Assembly (NCBI GenBank): GCA_900550955.1
Contig: URUF01000020.1
Coordinates: 1-36,172 of the forward strand
From: an uncultured Eubacteriales bacterium
Lineage (GTDB): Bacteria; Bacillota; Clostridia; Christensenellales; Aristaeellaceae
Direction of reading: 5' to 3'
Length of the DNA stretch: 36,172 bases
Shown here: one piece after another, positions 7,231 to 14,756 of the stretch
How the letters are laid out: each line of letters begins with the position of its first letter
How positions within the stretch are numbered: position 1 is the first letter of the stretch
Notes under the pieces: model-generated
Told to the model about the DNA's origin: nothing
Seen by the model: only the letters and a program-made list of their open reading frames with translations
Databases searched by the model: none
Position numbers and translations under genes: made by a program

Positions 7231-8157
7231 ATGGCCTATACGCTCATTTCGTTGCGCGATTATGTGGGCAAAACCCTCAATGAGCTGTATGATCCGCGGA
7301 TGTACGTGCTGGATGGCGACCTGGCCGGCGCTACGCGCTCCGAGCATTTCCGAAACGAGCATCCCGACCACTTTATCCAATGCGGCATTTCCGAAACAAG
7401 CGGCGTTTCCATCGCTACCGGGCTGGCTATGGAGGGGATGATCCCCTTCTATGTCAACTTCGCCATTTTCTGCACAGGCAGCGCATGGACGCAGGTTCGC
7501 ATGGCCTGCTATGCCCACGCCAACATCAAGCTGCTCTCCACCCACCCGGGCATGGATAACGGCCCCGATGGCGCCACGCACCATGGGCTGGAGGATCTGG
7601 CGCTCATGCGCGTGCTGCCCGGCATGCGCATTCTGATTCCGCAAAGCCCCGAGGAGGTCAAGGCCGCTGTGCGGCTGGCCATTGAAACGGAGGGCCCGGT
7701 CTACATTCGCGTCAGCCGGGATGTGGTGCCCGTTTTGACCGACGCGCTGCCGGATGGCGCGCCCTTTGGCGGCGCAAAGCTGCGCTATGATGACGGCAGG
7801 GATTTCGCCATCATCTATGAGGGGTCCGCGCTGATGGCCGCCAAGGATGGCTTCGACCGCCTGCGCGCTGCCGGCCGCAAGGGCCGGATGATCCAGGTTC
7901 AGTCCCTCAAGCCGTTCCCAGGCGAGGAGCTGCGCCGCCTGACGGACGGCGTTGGGAAAATTGTAACGGTGGAAAACCACACGGTCATCGGCGGCCTTGG
8001 GGGCGCTGTCGCGGAGGAGCTTAGCGCGCTGGGCTTCCATGCGCCGCTGGCGCGCGTTGGCGTTCACGACGAATTTACGCAGTCCGGCCCCACCGCGCAG
8101 GTGAAGGCGCGCTATGGGCTCGACGGCGAGCATGTGGCCGCCGCCGTTTTGGCATAA
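7231..8157 (+). CDS. Transketolase, C-terminal (pyrimidine-binding) subunit
   Basis: A 308-residue second half of the split transketolase. It has the pyrimidine-binding domain, with GISETSGVSIATGLA (52-66) holding the cofactor-activating glutamate (about Glu55), and a C-terminal transketolase domain ending in the VENHTVIGGLGGAVAEEL region. The start at 7231 has AGGAGG about 10 nt upstream, inside the end of the preceding gene. The heterodimer with the upstream product forms the active sites at the interface. Its place in a divergent regulon with a kinase, aldolase and importer points to catabolism of one imported carbohydrate. Confidence 0.93.
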   Translation: MAYTLISLRDYVGKTLNELYDPRMYVLDGDLAGATRSEHFRNEHPDHFIQCGISETSGVSIATGLAMEGMIPFYVNFAIFCTGSAWTQVRMACYAHANIKLLSTHPGMDNGPDGATHHGLEDLALMRVLPGMRILIPQSPEEVKAAVRLAIETEGPVYIRVSRDVVPVLTDALPDGAPFGGAKLRYDDGRDFAIIYEGSALMAAKDGFDRLRAAGRKGRMIQVQSLKPFPGEELRRLTDGVGKIVTVENHTVIGGLGGAVAEELSALGFHAPLARVGVHDEFTQSGPTAQVKARYGLDGEHVAAAVLA

Positions 8158-8189
8158 CGCTTTATCTTCAAGCCTTAAGGAGGTATCCC

Positions 8190-9032
8190 ATGGAGCAGGG
8201 TGGGATGTGCGCCGCCATGAGCGTGCGCCTGCAATCTGTACAGGGCCGCTATGGCGCCGCGGAGGACAGGGTTATCCAGTATTTTTGCCGCCGCGGATTG
8301 GAGATTTTATCCGTTCCGCTGCCCGAGATCGCCTCGTCGTGCAGCGTATCGCCAGCTACGGTGGTACGCGTCTGCCAGCACATGGGATACGCGGGCCTGA
8401 AGGATTACCGAATTGCGCTTGCGCAGGAAAAAGCAAGCGAGGAGCCCGTTTCCTCCTCAATCGAATGGGACGATGCGGACGCGACCCTTATCGGCAAGGT
8501 GCTGCGCGGCTGTCTGAACTCCCTGGAAGGGTCTGCCGCCACGCTGAACGCAGGGGAGGTGACCCGCGCGGCGGACGCGATGCTCTCCGCCTCCAACATT
8601 GACGTATATGCCGTTGGCGGGTCGGTTCCCATCGCCTCCTATCTTCGCCATCAGCTAATGAAGCTGGGCATCCGTTCCAGCGTATATACGGATGCAACGA
8701 CGATCCTCCTTTCCCAATCGCAGCGAAAAAAGGGCGAGGTCGTCATCGCCATTTCCTGCTCCGGCATGACGGCCAACGTGGTTTCCGCGCTGCAAAGCGC
8801 GCGGAAGCAAAAGGCGGTTACGGTTGCGCTTACGAATGATCCCCTGTCAACTCTGGCCCAAAGCTCGGATATTTTGCTGCTAACGACGGGCAACCGTTTT
8901 TTGGGGGATGATTGCAACACCTATTCCCGCCTGGCGCAGCTGGCCGTTGTGGACATTCTGTACGCGGCGCTTGCCGTGCGCAAGGGGCCCCAGCACATGG
9001 CGCAGATAGATATCCATAGTAGGCCGCGGTAG
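8190..9032 (+). CDS. RpiR-family transcriptional regulator (HTH plus SIS domain)
   Basis: A 280-residue regulator. The first 80 or so residues form the HTH_6 domain, with PLPEIASSCSVSPATVVRVC and the family-typical GYAGLKDYRIAL after it. From about residue 120 a SIS sugar-phosphate-binding domain follows: VYAVGGSVPIA, then EVVIAISCSGMTANVV with the Ser-rich phosphate contact. RpiR proteins sense phosphosugars. This one is cotranscribed with the transketolase genes (32 bp gap, AAGGAGG before the ATG) and most likely acts on the repeated operators at 6169-6187 and 6356-6391. Repressor is the default guess because one operator covers the start site. Confidence 0.9.
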   Translation: MEQGGMCAAMSVRLQSVQGRYGAAEDRVIQYFCRRGLEILSVPLPEIASSCSVSPATVVRVCQHMGYAGLKDYRIALAQEKASEEPVSSSIEWDDADATLIGKVLRGCLNSLEGSAATLNAGEVTRAADAMLSASNIDVYAVGGSVPIASYLRHQLMKLGIRSSVYTDATTILLSQSQRKKGEVVIAISCSGMTANVVSALQSARKQKAVTVALTNDPLSTLAQSSDILLLTTGNRFLGDDCNTYSRLAQLAVVDILYAALAVRKGPQHMAQIDIHSRPR

Positions 9033-9072
9033 GCCGGCGAACATGCGCGCCAACCGTTTCCTTGGTGCGGAT

Positions 9073-9106
9073 TTGACAGCTGCTTCAACCGTGGCGATAC
9101 CGCCAC
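9073..9106 (+). other. Promoter-like box and hairpin after the RpiR gene
   Basis: TTGACA (9073-9078) is followed after about 17 bp by a poor -10 (GATACC), overlapped by the hairpin GTGGCG/CGCCAC (9091-9096 with 9101-9106). It may serve the next gene or end the RpiR transcript. Neither signal is complete. Confidence 0.3.
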
Positions 9107-9154
9107 AGCTCCGCGTTCTTTATAAGGACTAGCGCTCAAAAGGAGGATACCACC

Positions 9155-9850
9155 ATGTTTCGCAAATCTTTTTTCTGCTGCTTCCTGGCGATTTGTCTTA
9201 TGCTTAGCGGAAGCCATGCATTGGCGGCTGTCGGCTTCAAGGTTTCCCAAGATACGGCTGAGGAAGATGCTTTCTGGGTAAAGGGGCAAACGCCTTATGA
9301 AACCTTCCGTGACGTGCTCCTGGCTGTGGATTCGAACGGTCATTCTACATTATGTACCCAAAAAGATGCATTCTCGCTGTTTTTGAATCTTGACGATTCC
9401 AAGCTGGAGCTCTATGGCCAAACGAGTAATTCAAGGCAAAAAATGTGGTGGATGATGGACGATGCCAATTCCGGGGAGCTTTTGGGATGCTTTCTCTTTG
9501 CGCTTAACCAATACGACGCCATCAGCGCCATGCTTCCCGATCAGGAAAAGCCCATCATCTCCTATCAGTTGGACGGCAAAATAACGACCGTGGCCAGCAG
9601 CAAGGCTGCCGCAAAGCTGGAAACAAGCTTGGCCGAAAGCTGGAAAGCGAATCAATCCCAAAAGGAGTCCCAAGCTTCGAATGAGCAGGAGATTCTAACG
9701 CTGGGGAAGGGGAAAAGCAGCATTGCCGTATATGTAATTGCTCCAAGCTTTGGAGACTATACTGCGGCCATAATTGTCAACACGGATTTCCAGTATGTCC
9801 TCGACGCCTTGGTGGACGAGTGCGTAATCGCTACCGAGGATGCATCTTGA
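9155..9850 (+). CDS. Secreted protein of unknown function (reading frame continues past its TGA)
   Basis: A 231-residue product I do not recognise. It starts with a clear signal peptide (MFRKSF, a hydrophobic core, ALA-type cleavage near residue 25) and has an alpha/beta body rich in Asp, Ser and Gln, with a Lys/Glu/Gln-rich linker around 155-175. AAGGAGG precedes the ATG. Base use is visibly more AT-rich than the neighbours, suggesting a different history or weak selection. The TGA at 9848-9850 is followed in the same frame by 60 sense codons to a TAA at 10031-10033, so this may be a nonsense-interrupted gene whose intact form had about 292 residues. Confidence 0.6.
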   Translation: MFRKSFFCCFLAICLMLSGSHALAAVGFKVSQDTAEEDAFWVKGQTPYETFRDVLLAVDSNGHSTLCTQKDAFSLFLNLDDSKLELYGQTSNSRQKMWWMMDDANSGELLGCFLFALNQYDAISAMLPDQEKPIISYQLDGKITTVASSKAAAKLETSLAESWKANQSQKESQASNEQEILTLGKGKSSIAVYVIAPSFGDYTAAIIVNTDFQYVLDALVDECVIATEDAS

Positions 9851-10033
9851 GGCAAAAGCGTGGTTATGGTACACGGCATTCTGTCGGATATCGAGAGCAA
9901 TACGACCTATTGGGAAATCGCGCTTTATGACGTTAAAACGGAAACCTTTGAACCTCTGGACGTTTCCTTTGAAAAGCTGAAGGTTTCGGACGTTGAGGGC
10001 AGGGTACTCACCTTCATTCTTCGCGAGCAGTAA
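9851..10033 (+). pseudogene. In-frame continuation of the secreted protein after a TGA
   Basis: Sixty sense codons follow the TGA without a frame change, starting GKSVVMVHG and ending FILREQ before TAA. Composition and codon choice look coding and match the upstream part. The only ATG (9866) has no convincing ribosome binding site, so independent translation is unlikely. A nonsense mutation, a sequence error or read-through could each explain it. Confidence 0.5.
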
Positions 10034-10084
10034 AGCCTTTTTCGCCTTTCGCAAAAACGTTACATGCAAAGAACCCTTTGAAAA

Positions 10085-10120
10085 ACCGCCCGGCGTTATA
10101 TTCGCATTCCGCCGGGCGGT
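10085..10120 (-). terminator. GC-rich hairpin, weak terminator on the minus strand
   Basis: ACCGCCCGGCG (10085-10095) pairs perfectly with CGCCGGGCGGT (10110-10120) around a 14-nt loop. On the minus strand a short U-run follows. It may be a second stop for lepB transcripts or an end for the gene on its left. The stretch 10034-10330 holds no gene, only hairpins, including TGGCAGGCA/TGCCTGCCA (10150-10158 with 10176-10184). Confidence 0.5.
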
Positions 10121-10274
10121 ATAATTCTGCGCCGCGCCGGCGGCTGGGTTGGCAGGCATGCATGCGCACTGACGCTGCCTGCCATTTCCGCCGATTCTAT
10201 CAGGCGGATCATCACGCAGGCATTAAAAATGGGCGTAGAATGATAAATGCCGTTCCTTTTCAAAGCGCAAAAAA

Positions 10275-10312
10275 AACTGCGGCCGGTAGCATTGCGAATA
10301 CCGGCCGCAGTT
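10275..10312. terminator. Bidirectional intrinsic terminator after lepB
   Basis: A 14-bp perfect stem (10275-10288 with 10299-10312, 10-nt loop) is preceded by an A-run and followed by a T-rich tract, so it can act in both directions. It sits 18 bp after the lepB stop. Confidence 0.8.
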
Positions 10313-10330
10313 GTTTTTGCTTTTCCTCTG

Positions 10331-10942
10331 TTATTCAATCCCACGCGCCTGGCTGAACGGGAACACTACATAGCGCACATGGCCAATGATCATGTCCCTT
10401 GTAAGGGCGGCGGGGGTCAGGTAATCATAATAGTTGCGGCTGTCATGGCTGTTGTCACGGTTATCGCCCATCACAAAATACTCGTCCTCGCCCAAGGTGA
10501 AGGGGGCCATGCTAAAGCCGTTATCGTTGCGTTCGGGGGTCAGGTATGGCTCGTCCAGCGCCTCGCCGTTGCGGTACACAACGTTTGAGCGTATTTCAAT
10601 CACGTCCCCCGGAATGCCCATCACGCGTTTTACAAAGTTTTCCTTGCGTCCCGGATATTTGCAAATAACCACGTCGCCGCGCTGAGGGTCGCCAAACAGG
10701 TATTCCGGTTTGGTTACCAGCATAATTTCATTATTTTGCAACGTATCGCACATGCTTTCGCCATCCACACGGATGGGCTCGCACAGGAAGGTGCGAATCA
10801 GCAGCGCCGCAGCCACCGCCGCGCCGATTGTGAGTATCCAGCTCAAAATCTCTTTCTTCACATTAACTGGCTTTTTCTCCTTCTCCAGCTTTTGCTCCTG
10901 TGCCTCGTCCGGTTGGGTTCGCTGTTCTTCCTCTACCTGCAT
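10331..10942 (-). CDS. lepB: Signal peptidase I
   Basis: A 203-residue membrane serine protease that cleaves signal peptides on the outer face of the membrane. A charged cytoplasmic N-terminus is followed by one transmembrane segment (about 33-52). The nucleophile Ser63 is in GESMCDTL and the general base Lys105 in FVKRVMGIPGD. The conserved GDNRDNSHDSR box follows near 160-170. In the Ser motif the usual proline (SMxPTL) is replaced by Asp. Length is normal for Gram-positive SipS-type enzymes. It lies 12 bp after the DUF951 gene, forming a two-gene operon with it. Confidence 0.95.
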   Translation of the reverse strand: MQVEEEQRTQPDEAQEQKLEKEKKPVNVKKEILSWILTIGAAVAAALLIRTFLCEPIRVDGESMCDTLQNNEIMLVTKPEYLFGDPQRGDVVICKYPGRKENFVKRVMGIPGDVIEIRSNVVYRNGEALDEPYLTPERNDNGFSMAPFTLGEDEYFVMGDNRDNSHDSRNYYDYLTPAALTRDMIIGHVRYVVFPFSQARGIE

Positions 10943-10954
10943 GGAAAACCCTCC

Positions 10955-11185
10955 TTAGGATTGACTGGCCATATTGCGAAGCGTATCCGCCTCGGGCACA
11001 GGGCCTTGCTCCAGCACCTTTTTGCGGCGCTTAACAAAGTCCGCGCGCTCCATCATCACGATGCGCCCGCAGCCAAGACATTTGATTTTGATATCCGCGC
11101 CAATGCGGATAACCGTCCATTCATCGCTGCCGCAGGGATGCGTTTTGCGCATTTTGACCTTGTCGCCCAAACGAATTTCGTCCAT
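10955..11185 (-). CDS. DUF951 family small zinc-finger-like protein
   Basis: A 76-residue protein of the DUF951 family, found widely in Bacillota, function unknown. It shows the opening DEIRLGDKVKMRKTHPCGSDEW and a central KCLGCGR, giving three cysteines that could hold a metal. Family members often sit near chromosome maintenance or mechanosensitive channel genes; here the partner is lepB. The ATG at 11185 has CGGAGG upstream, and an extended in-frame start would leave less room for the leader from the promoter at 11215-11243. Confidence 0.85.
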   Translation of the reverse strand: MDEIRLGDKVKMRKTHPCGSDEWTVIRIGADIKIKCLGCGRIVMMERADFVKRRKKVLEQGPVPEADTLRNMASQS

Positions 11186-11214
11186 GCCGGTACACCTCCG
11201 CAACAATCATAAAC

Positions 11215-11243
11215 ATTATACATCCCTGGGATATAAGTTTCAA
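11215..11243 (-). promoter_or_regulatory. Sigma-A promoter for DUF951-lepB
   Basis: On the minus strand TTGAAA (11238-11243), a 17-bp spacer and a perfect TATAAT (11215-11220). Transcription should begin near 11208, giving a leader of about 22 nt. Confidence 0.8.
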
Positions 11244-11328
11244 GGCGCGCCCGTGGCCAAAATGCGGATGAAGTGTGAATTTTCAGTAAATATGGCGCTT
11301 TTGCTGGGGCGCTGGGCTTCGTATGGCC

Positions 11329-11357
11329 TTGTCCCAAACAGGGCGGTATGGTATACT
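11329..11357 (+). promoter_or_regulatory. Sigma-A promoter for the 39-residue membrane peptide
   Basis: TTGTCC (11329-11334), a 17-bp spacer, then TATACT (11352-11357). The start near 11364 leaves a 25-nt leader carrying AGGAGGG. Confidence 0.65.
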
Positions 11358-11388
11358 TACCTATGAACATTCCATAGGAGGGAACGCT

Positions 11389-11508
11389 ATGCCTGCCCAT
11401 ATCAAACACAAACGGGATTCCCGCCGCACAATGGTGCGCGTTGTGAGCCTTTCCCTGGCGGGACTTATGCTGCTATCCGTGGTTTTGGCCGCCGTTTGGC
11501 AGTGGTAA
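11389..11508 (+). CDS. Small single-pass membrane protein (39 aa)
   Basis: A short basic N-terminus (HIKHKRDSRR) is followed by one hydrophobic segment (about residues 17-36) ending in WQW, which predicts a cytoplasmic N-terminus with a single membrane helix. TAGGAGGG lies 6-7 nt before the ATG and a good promoter precedes it, so it is probably a real gene transcribed alone. It resembles the small DUF4044-like membrane peptides of Bacillota in size and layout, but I cannot assign it. A weak terminator follows at 11539-11581. Confidence 0.65.
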   Translation: MPAHIKHKRDSRRTMVRVVSLSLAGLMLLSVVLAAVWQW

Positions 11509-11538
11509 GCGCAATGCATACAAATGAAAATGGGATAC

Positions 11539-11581
11539 CGGCGGCGGCCTTGGCCTGAACGGCTAGGGTTGCCGCCGTTTT
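11539..11581 (+). terminator. Possible terminator of the small membrane protein gene
   Basis: CGGCGGC (11539-11545) pairs with GCCGCCG (11571-11577), followed by TTTT. The long loop can fold further. A second inverted repeat, AACGCCAAAG/CTTTGGCGTT (11585-11594 with 11622-11631), fills the rest of the gap to the histidine kinase stop. Confidence 0.4.
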
Positions 11582-11635
11582 CTGAACGCCAAAGACGTAT
11601 GCGCTTGCACGCCGCAACCGCCTTTGGCGTTGCAG

Positions 11636-13162
11636 CTATTCGTCCTCCGCTCCCGCTTCCGGCATTTCAAACCAGAAAACGCTCCCCTGACCCTGGGCGC
11701 TGTCCACGCCATAGGCTAGGCCGTGGCTATCCAGAATGCCCTTTACAATGCTCAATCCCAATCCGCTGCCAATGGCGGCGCGCTTGTGCGGCTTGCTTCC
11801 TCTGTAATAGCGATCCCAAATATAGGGCAAATCCTCCGCCGCAATGCCCTCGCCGCTGTCGCACACCGCAATACGCACCTGGTTTTGCCCGGAGCGCTGC
11901 GTAACGCGCACGGTGCGGTCCTCGCCTGTATAGGTCAGGGCGTTGTTGATCAGATTATAAATCACCTGCTGTACTTTTACCTCGTCGGCAAGCACCCATA
12001 CGTCCCTTTCCGGTTCAAACAGGATATGATACCCATCCTGCTGGGTAAGCTTGGCATAGCGGCCCAGAATGCCGCGTATGCACTCCGTTAGGTTAAAGCG
12101 TTCCTTTTTTAAATCGTTTCCGGCGCTCTTAGCGCCGTTCAATTCCAATACCGCGTTTACCAGCGTGCTAAGGCGCCTGGTTTCATCAATGATCACCTGC
12201 ATGTTTTCCGGCGTGTTTTCGCCGGGCAGGTCGCGCATCACCTCGGCATACCCTTCAATTAGCGTCAGCGGCGTGCGCAGGTCATGGCTGATATTGGCGA
12301 TGAGCTCGCGCTGCATCTCTTCCACGCGCTTCAAATCGCGCGCGGTTTGGATAAGCTGCGCATTAAGCTGGTCAATTTCCCGGTAGCCGGCGTCCCTTAC
12401 GGGCGTATAATCGCCGTGGCTCAGCTCGGCCGCCGCGGCCGTGGTTTCCACCAGCGGCCTGGCAATGCGGCGCGATAGCACCAACGACATCAAAAACGAC
12501 AATAGCACTAGCACGGCGCTAATCAGGTACAGCTCGTTGCGGATGGTTTGCACCGTGGCGGACACGGGCGTGACCAGCGCGTTTAAAAACACGTAAACCG
12601 TGCTGCCGTCCGCGCGCACGGCCCGCTGGGCCGTTACCATGCTGCTGGCCTCGCCCGTATCGCTGGGCGGGACGCGGCCCTGAAACTTGCGCTCGTCGTA
12701 ATCACGGTTGCGGAAGCCAGCCATTGGAAAAACCTTCACCTGGGGCTGGGCTCTTTCTCCCAGGCCGTCCGCAAAGCGCTTGAGCTCCCGGCGGGCAATG
12801 TGATGAATGATGCATCCCGGCGAAACCTCGCAGGAGGCAAGCTCCTTCATACCGCCGTCCATTACCAGCACGCACATGCCGTTTTCCTCGGCAATCCGTT
12901 CCACAAGCGCCTGGAGGTTTTCATTATCGATGTTGCGCACAATGCTTTCGGATGAGGATTTGAGCATGTCCGTTTTTTGCATGCGGTAAAAATCGTCCAA
13001 AAACACAATCTGCATCAGCCACAAAAGCCCCAGCAGCAACGCCGTAAACAGTAAAAAATACACAAAAATCCGGCTGCGCATACCCAGGCGCTTTTTGAAC
13101 AGCAAAAGCCGACCCCGCAAGGAGGGATGTGCGGTTGCCCCTCCAGCCTCATTCCTTTTCAA
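11636..13162 (-). CDS. Sensor histidine kinase
   Basis: A 508-residue membrane kinase. TM1 (about 31-53), an extracytoplasmic sensor region of about 155 residues, and TM2 (about 210-230) lead to HAMP. HisKA carries the phosphorylated His293 in ISHDLRTP. The ATPase domain has the N box (VIYNLINNALTYTG), VCDSGEGI and GSGLGLSIVKG. It phosphorylates the OmpR-type regulator encoded just upstream. The frame opens with TTG at 13162, overlapping the regulator gene by 14 bp. An internal ATG at 13081, just before TM1, is an alternative; neither has a strong ribosome binding site. The signal sensed is unknown. Confidence 0.92.
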   Translation of the reverse strand: MKRNEAGGATAHPSLRGRLLLFKKRLGMRSRIFVYFLLFTALLLGLLWLMQIVFLDDFYRMQKTDMLKSSSESIVRNIDNENLQALVERIAEENGMCVLVMDGGMKELASCEVSPGCIIHHIARRELKRFADGLGERAQPQVKVFPMAGFRNRDYDERKFQGRVPPSDTGEASSMVTAQRAVRADGSTVYVFLNALVTPVSATVQTIRNELYLISAVLVLLSFLMSLVLSRRIARPLVETTAAAAELSHGDYTPVRDAGYREIDQLNAQLIQTARDLKRVEEMQRELIANISHDLRTPLTLIEGYAEVMRDLPGENTPENMQVIIDETRRLSTLVNAVLELNGAKSAGNDLKKERFNLTECIRGILGRYAKLTQQDGYHILFEPERDVWVLADEVKVQQVIYNLINNALTYTGEDRTVRVTQRSGQNQVRIAVCDSGEGIAAEDLPYIWDRYYRGSKPHKRAAIGSGLGLSIVKGILDSHGLAYGVDSAQGQGSVFWFEMPEAGAEDE

Positions 13163-13826
13163 ACCGGTAGCCTACCCCTCTAAGCGTGGTAATGTAGCGC
13201 GCATATTCACCCAGCTGCTTGCGCAGCAGCTTGATGTGGGTGTCCAGGGTGCGGTCGTCGCCAAAGAAGTCGTAGCCCCATACCTCGCTGATTAACCGGT
13301 CGCGCGTAAGGGCGATGCCGCGGTTGCGCACCATATAAAACAACAGCTCGTATTCCTTGGGCGAAAGCTCCAGCGCAAAGCCGTCCACCGTTACCTGGCG
13401 GGCGGTAAAATCCACCGTCATGCCTTCAATGGTCACGCACTCATGCGCAGAAAGGGCGGGCGTTTCCGCCTGCGCGCGCCTGAGCACCGCGCCCACGCGC
13501 ATCATCAGCTCGCGCGGGGAAAAAGGCTTAACCACATAATCGTCAATGCCCAGCTCAAAGCCGTGTATTTTGTCGTATTCCTCGCCGCGCGCGGATAGAA
13601 GGATGATCGGCACGGCGCTGGTTTTGCGAATTTCCTTCGCAGCGGAAAAGCCGTCCAGCTCCGGCATCATAATATCCATGATGATCAGGTCATACCTGCC
13701 GTCGCGCGCCATTGAAACGGCTTGCATGCCGTCCCCCGCCCCGTCAACGTCATAGCCTTCAAAAACCGCATATTTGGCAATTAACTGGCGAATTTTTTCT
13801 TCGTCGTCAACAATCAAAAGCCGCAT
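13149..13826 (-). CDS. OmpR/PhoB-family response regulator
   Basis: A 225-residue DNA-binding regulator. The receiver domain has acidic residues Asp7-Asp8, the phosphoacceptor Asp51 in IIMDIMMPELDG, and the switch Lys in VVKPFSPREL. The C-terminal winged helix ends in DTHIKLLRKQLGEYARYITTLRGVGYRFEKE-type sequence typical of the family. It is translationally coupled to the histidine kinase and lies 28 bp after the PDZ protein gene. The ribosome binding site is weak. Targets are unknown. Confidence 0.94.
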   Translation of the reverse strand: MRLLIVDDEEKIRQLIAKYAVFEGYDVDGAGDGMQAVSMARDGRYDLIIMDIMMPELDGFSAAKEIRKTSAVPIILLSARGEEYDKIHGFELGIDDYVVKPFSPRELMMRVGAVLRRAQAETPALSAHECVTIEGMTVDFTARQVTVDGFALELSPKEYELLFYMVRNRGIALTRDRLISEVWGYDFFGDDRTLDTHIKLLRKQLGEYARYITTLRGVGYRFEKE

Positions 13827-13854
13827 CGTTTCACATCCGTTTCCCGCACTGCCG

Positions 13855-14283
13855 TCAGGCGTTCCTATCCACGTCGCCCGCCAGGGTGATGGTCAGCAAT
13901 TCGCCGTCCTCCCCGCGTGAAAGCACCAATTCCATAGGCTGCTCCATTTCCTCGCGCAGTCCGGCAAACTGTGCGGAGGAATCCACCGAAACGCCGTTCA
14001 GGCTTAGAATGCGGTCGCCCGAACGCACGCCCGCCGCATATGCGGCGCTGTGCTCGTCCACAGCCAGCACATACACGCCCAATACGCCCACATGATAGTG
14101 CGCCGCCGCGTCGCCATCCGCGATATCGATAAGTAGCATATCCAGCGAATCGTCGCTTTGCAATAGGGAAGCAGGGGCAGCGCTTGGCGGCGAAGCGGGC
14201 CGCAGGGCTACGCACATTAGCGCCAACAGCGCCAGGCCTATGCCTGCGCAAACGGCGGCTGTTTTTTTACGCGTTGTTCCCAT
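13855..14283 (-). CDS. Membrane-anchored PDZ domain protein
   Basis: A 142-residue protein with one N-terminal hydrophobic segment (about 7-27), a Pro/Ala/Ser-rich linker, then a PDZ domain. The latter shows GVYVLAVDEHSAAYAAGVRSGD, then RILSLNGVSV and the final strand LTITLAGD. No protease domain is present, so it would bind peptide termini outside the membrane and not cut them. GGAGG lies 7 nt before the ATG. It precedes the two-component genes by 28 bp, so it may supply or tune the signal for that kinase, by analogy with PDZ proteins that regulate envelope or sporulation signalling. Confidence 0.72.
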   Translation of the reverse strand: MGTTRKKTAAVCAGIGLALLALMCVALRPASPPSAAPASLLQSDDSLDMLLIDIADGDAAAHYHVGVLGVYVLAVDEHSAAYAAGVRSGDRILSLNGVSVDSSAQFAGLREEMEQPMELVLSRGEDGELLTITLAGDVDRNA

Positions 14284-14383
14284 GAAGCCGCCTCCTTTGC
14301 ATGCCGTTCCGTTTACCTACAAGCTTAGGCTTTCAACGTGAACAATACATGAACACGGCCTGAATGCTTCACGAAAATTCCCT

Positions 14384-14743
14384 TCAGGCTTCCTCCTGGC
14401 CTTCAAAAGGCAAAGCGATGCGGTTGGTCCCGTTATCCCAAAGCTGATCCAAGCGGTAGAATTCGCGCTCCTCCAGGTGAAAAACATGCACCAACACGTC
14501 GCCGTAATCCAGCACGATCCAACGGCCATCCTGCTGGCCCTCCTTGCGCCGGGGCTCCACGCCGGCCTCGCTCATGCGTTCCTCCACCTCGTCGGCCAGG
14601 GTTTTTACCTGGATGGCGCTGCGGCCGCTGGCGATTACCATCGCGTCGGTAATCACCGTCATTTCCGATACGTCCAGGGCCACAATGTTCTGCGCCTTTT
14701 TTTGATACAAAGCATCCGCGATTGTTTCAACATACTGGTTCAT
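14384..14743 (-). CDS. rsfS: Ribosomal silencing factor RsfS
   Basis: A 119-residue member of the RsfS/Iojap family, which binds ribosomal protein L14 (uL14) and blocks subunit joining when nutrients run low. Family marks are DVSEMTVITDAMVIASGRSAIQV near 24-46 and the GRWIVLDYGDVLVHVF core near 73-88. AAAGGAGG overlaps the stop of the NadD-YqeK gene, so the pair is translationally linked. The order nadD, yqeK, rsfS is standard in Bacillota. The 100 bp after it hold only a weak inverted repeat (GCCTGAA/TTCAGGC). Confidence 0.95.
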   Translation of the reverse strand: MNQYVETIADALYQKKAQNIVALDVSEMTVITDAMVIASGRSAIQVKTLADEVEERMSEAGVEPRRKEGQQDGRWIVLDYGDVLVHVFHLEEREFYRLDQLWDNGTNRIALPFEGQEEA

Positions 14744-14756
14744 ACATTGACCTCCT

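Noticed and set aside
7102..8133. Minus-strand open frame of 343 codons
   Set aside because: Antisense to the transketolase C-terminal subunit, which has clear family motifs and a good start.
9848..9850. TGA as a selenocysteine codon
   Set aside because: Only a weak 4-bp stem follows, the context DAS-U-GKS matches no selenoprotein I know, and no sel gene is in the window.
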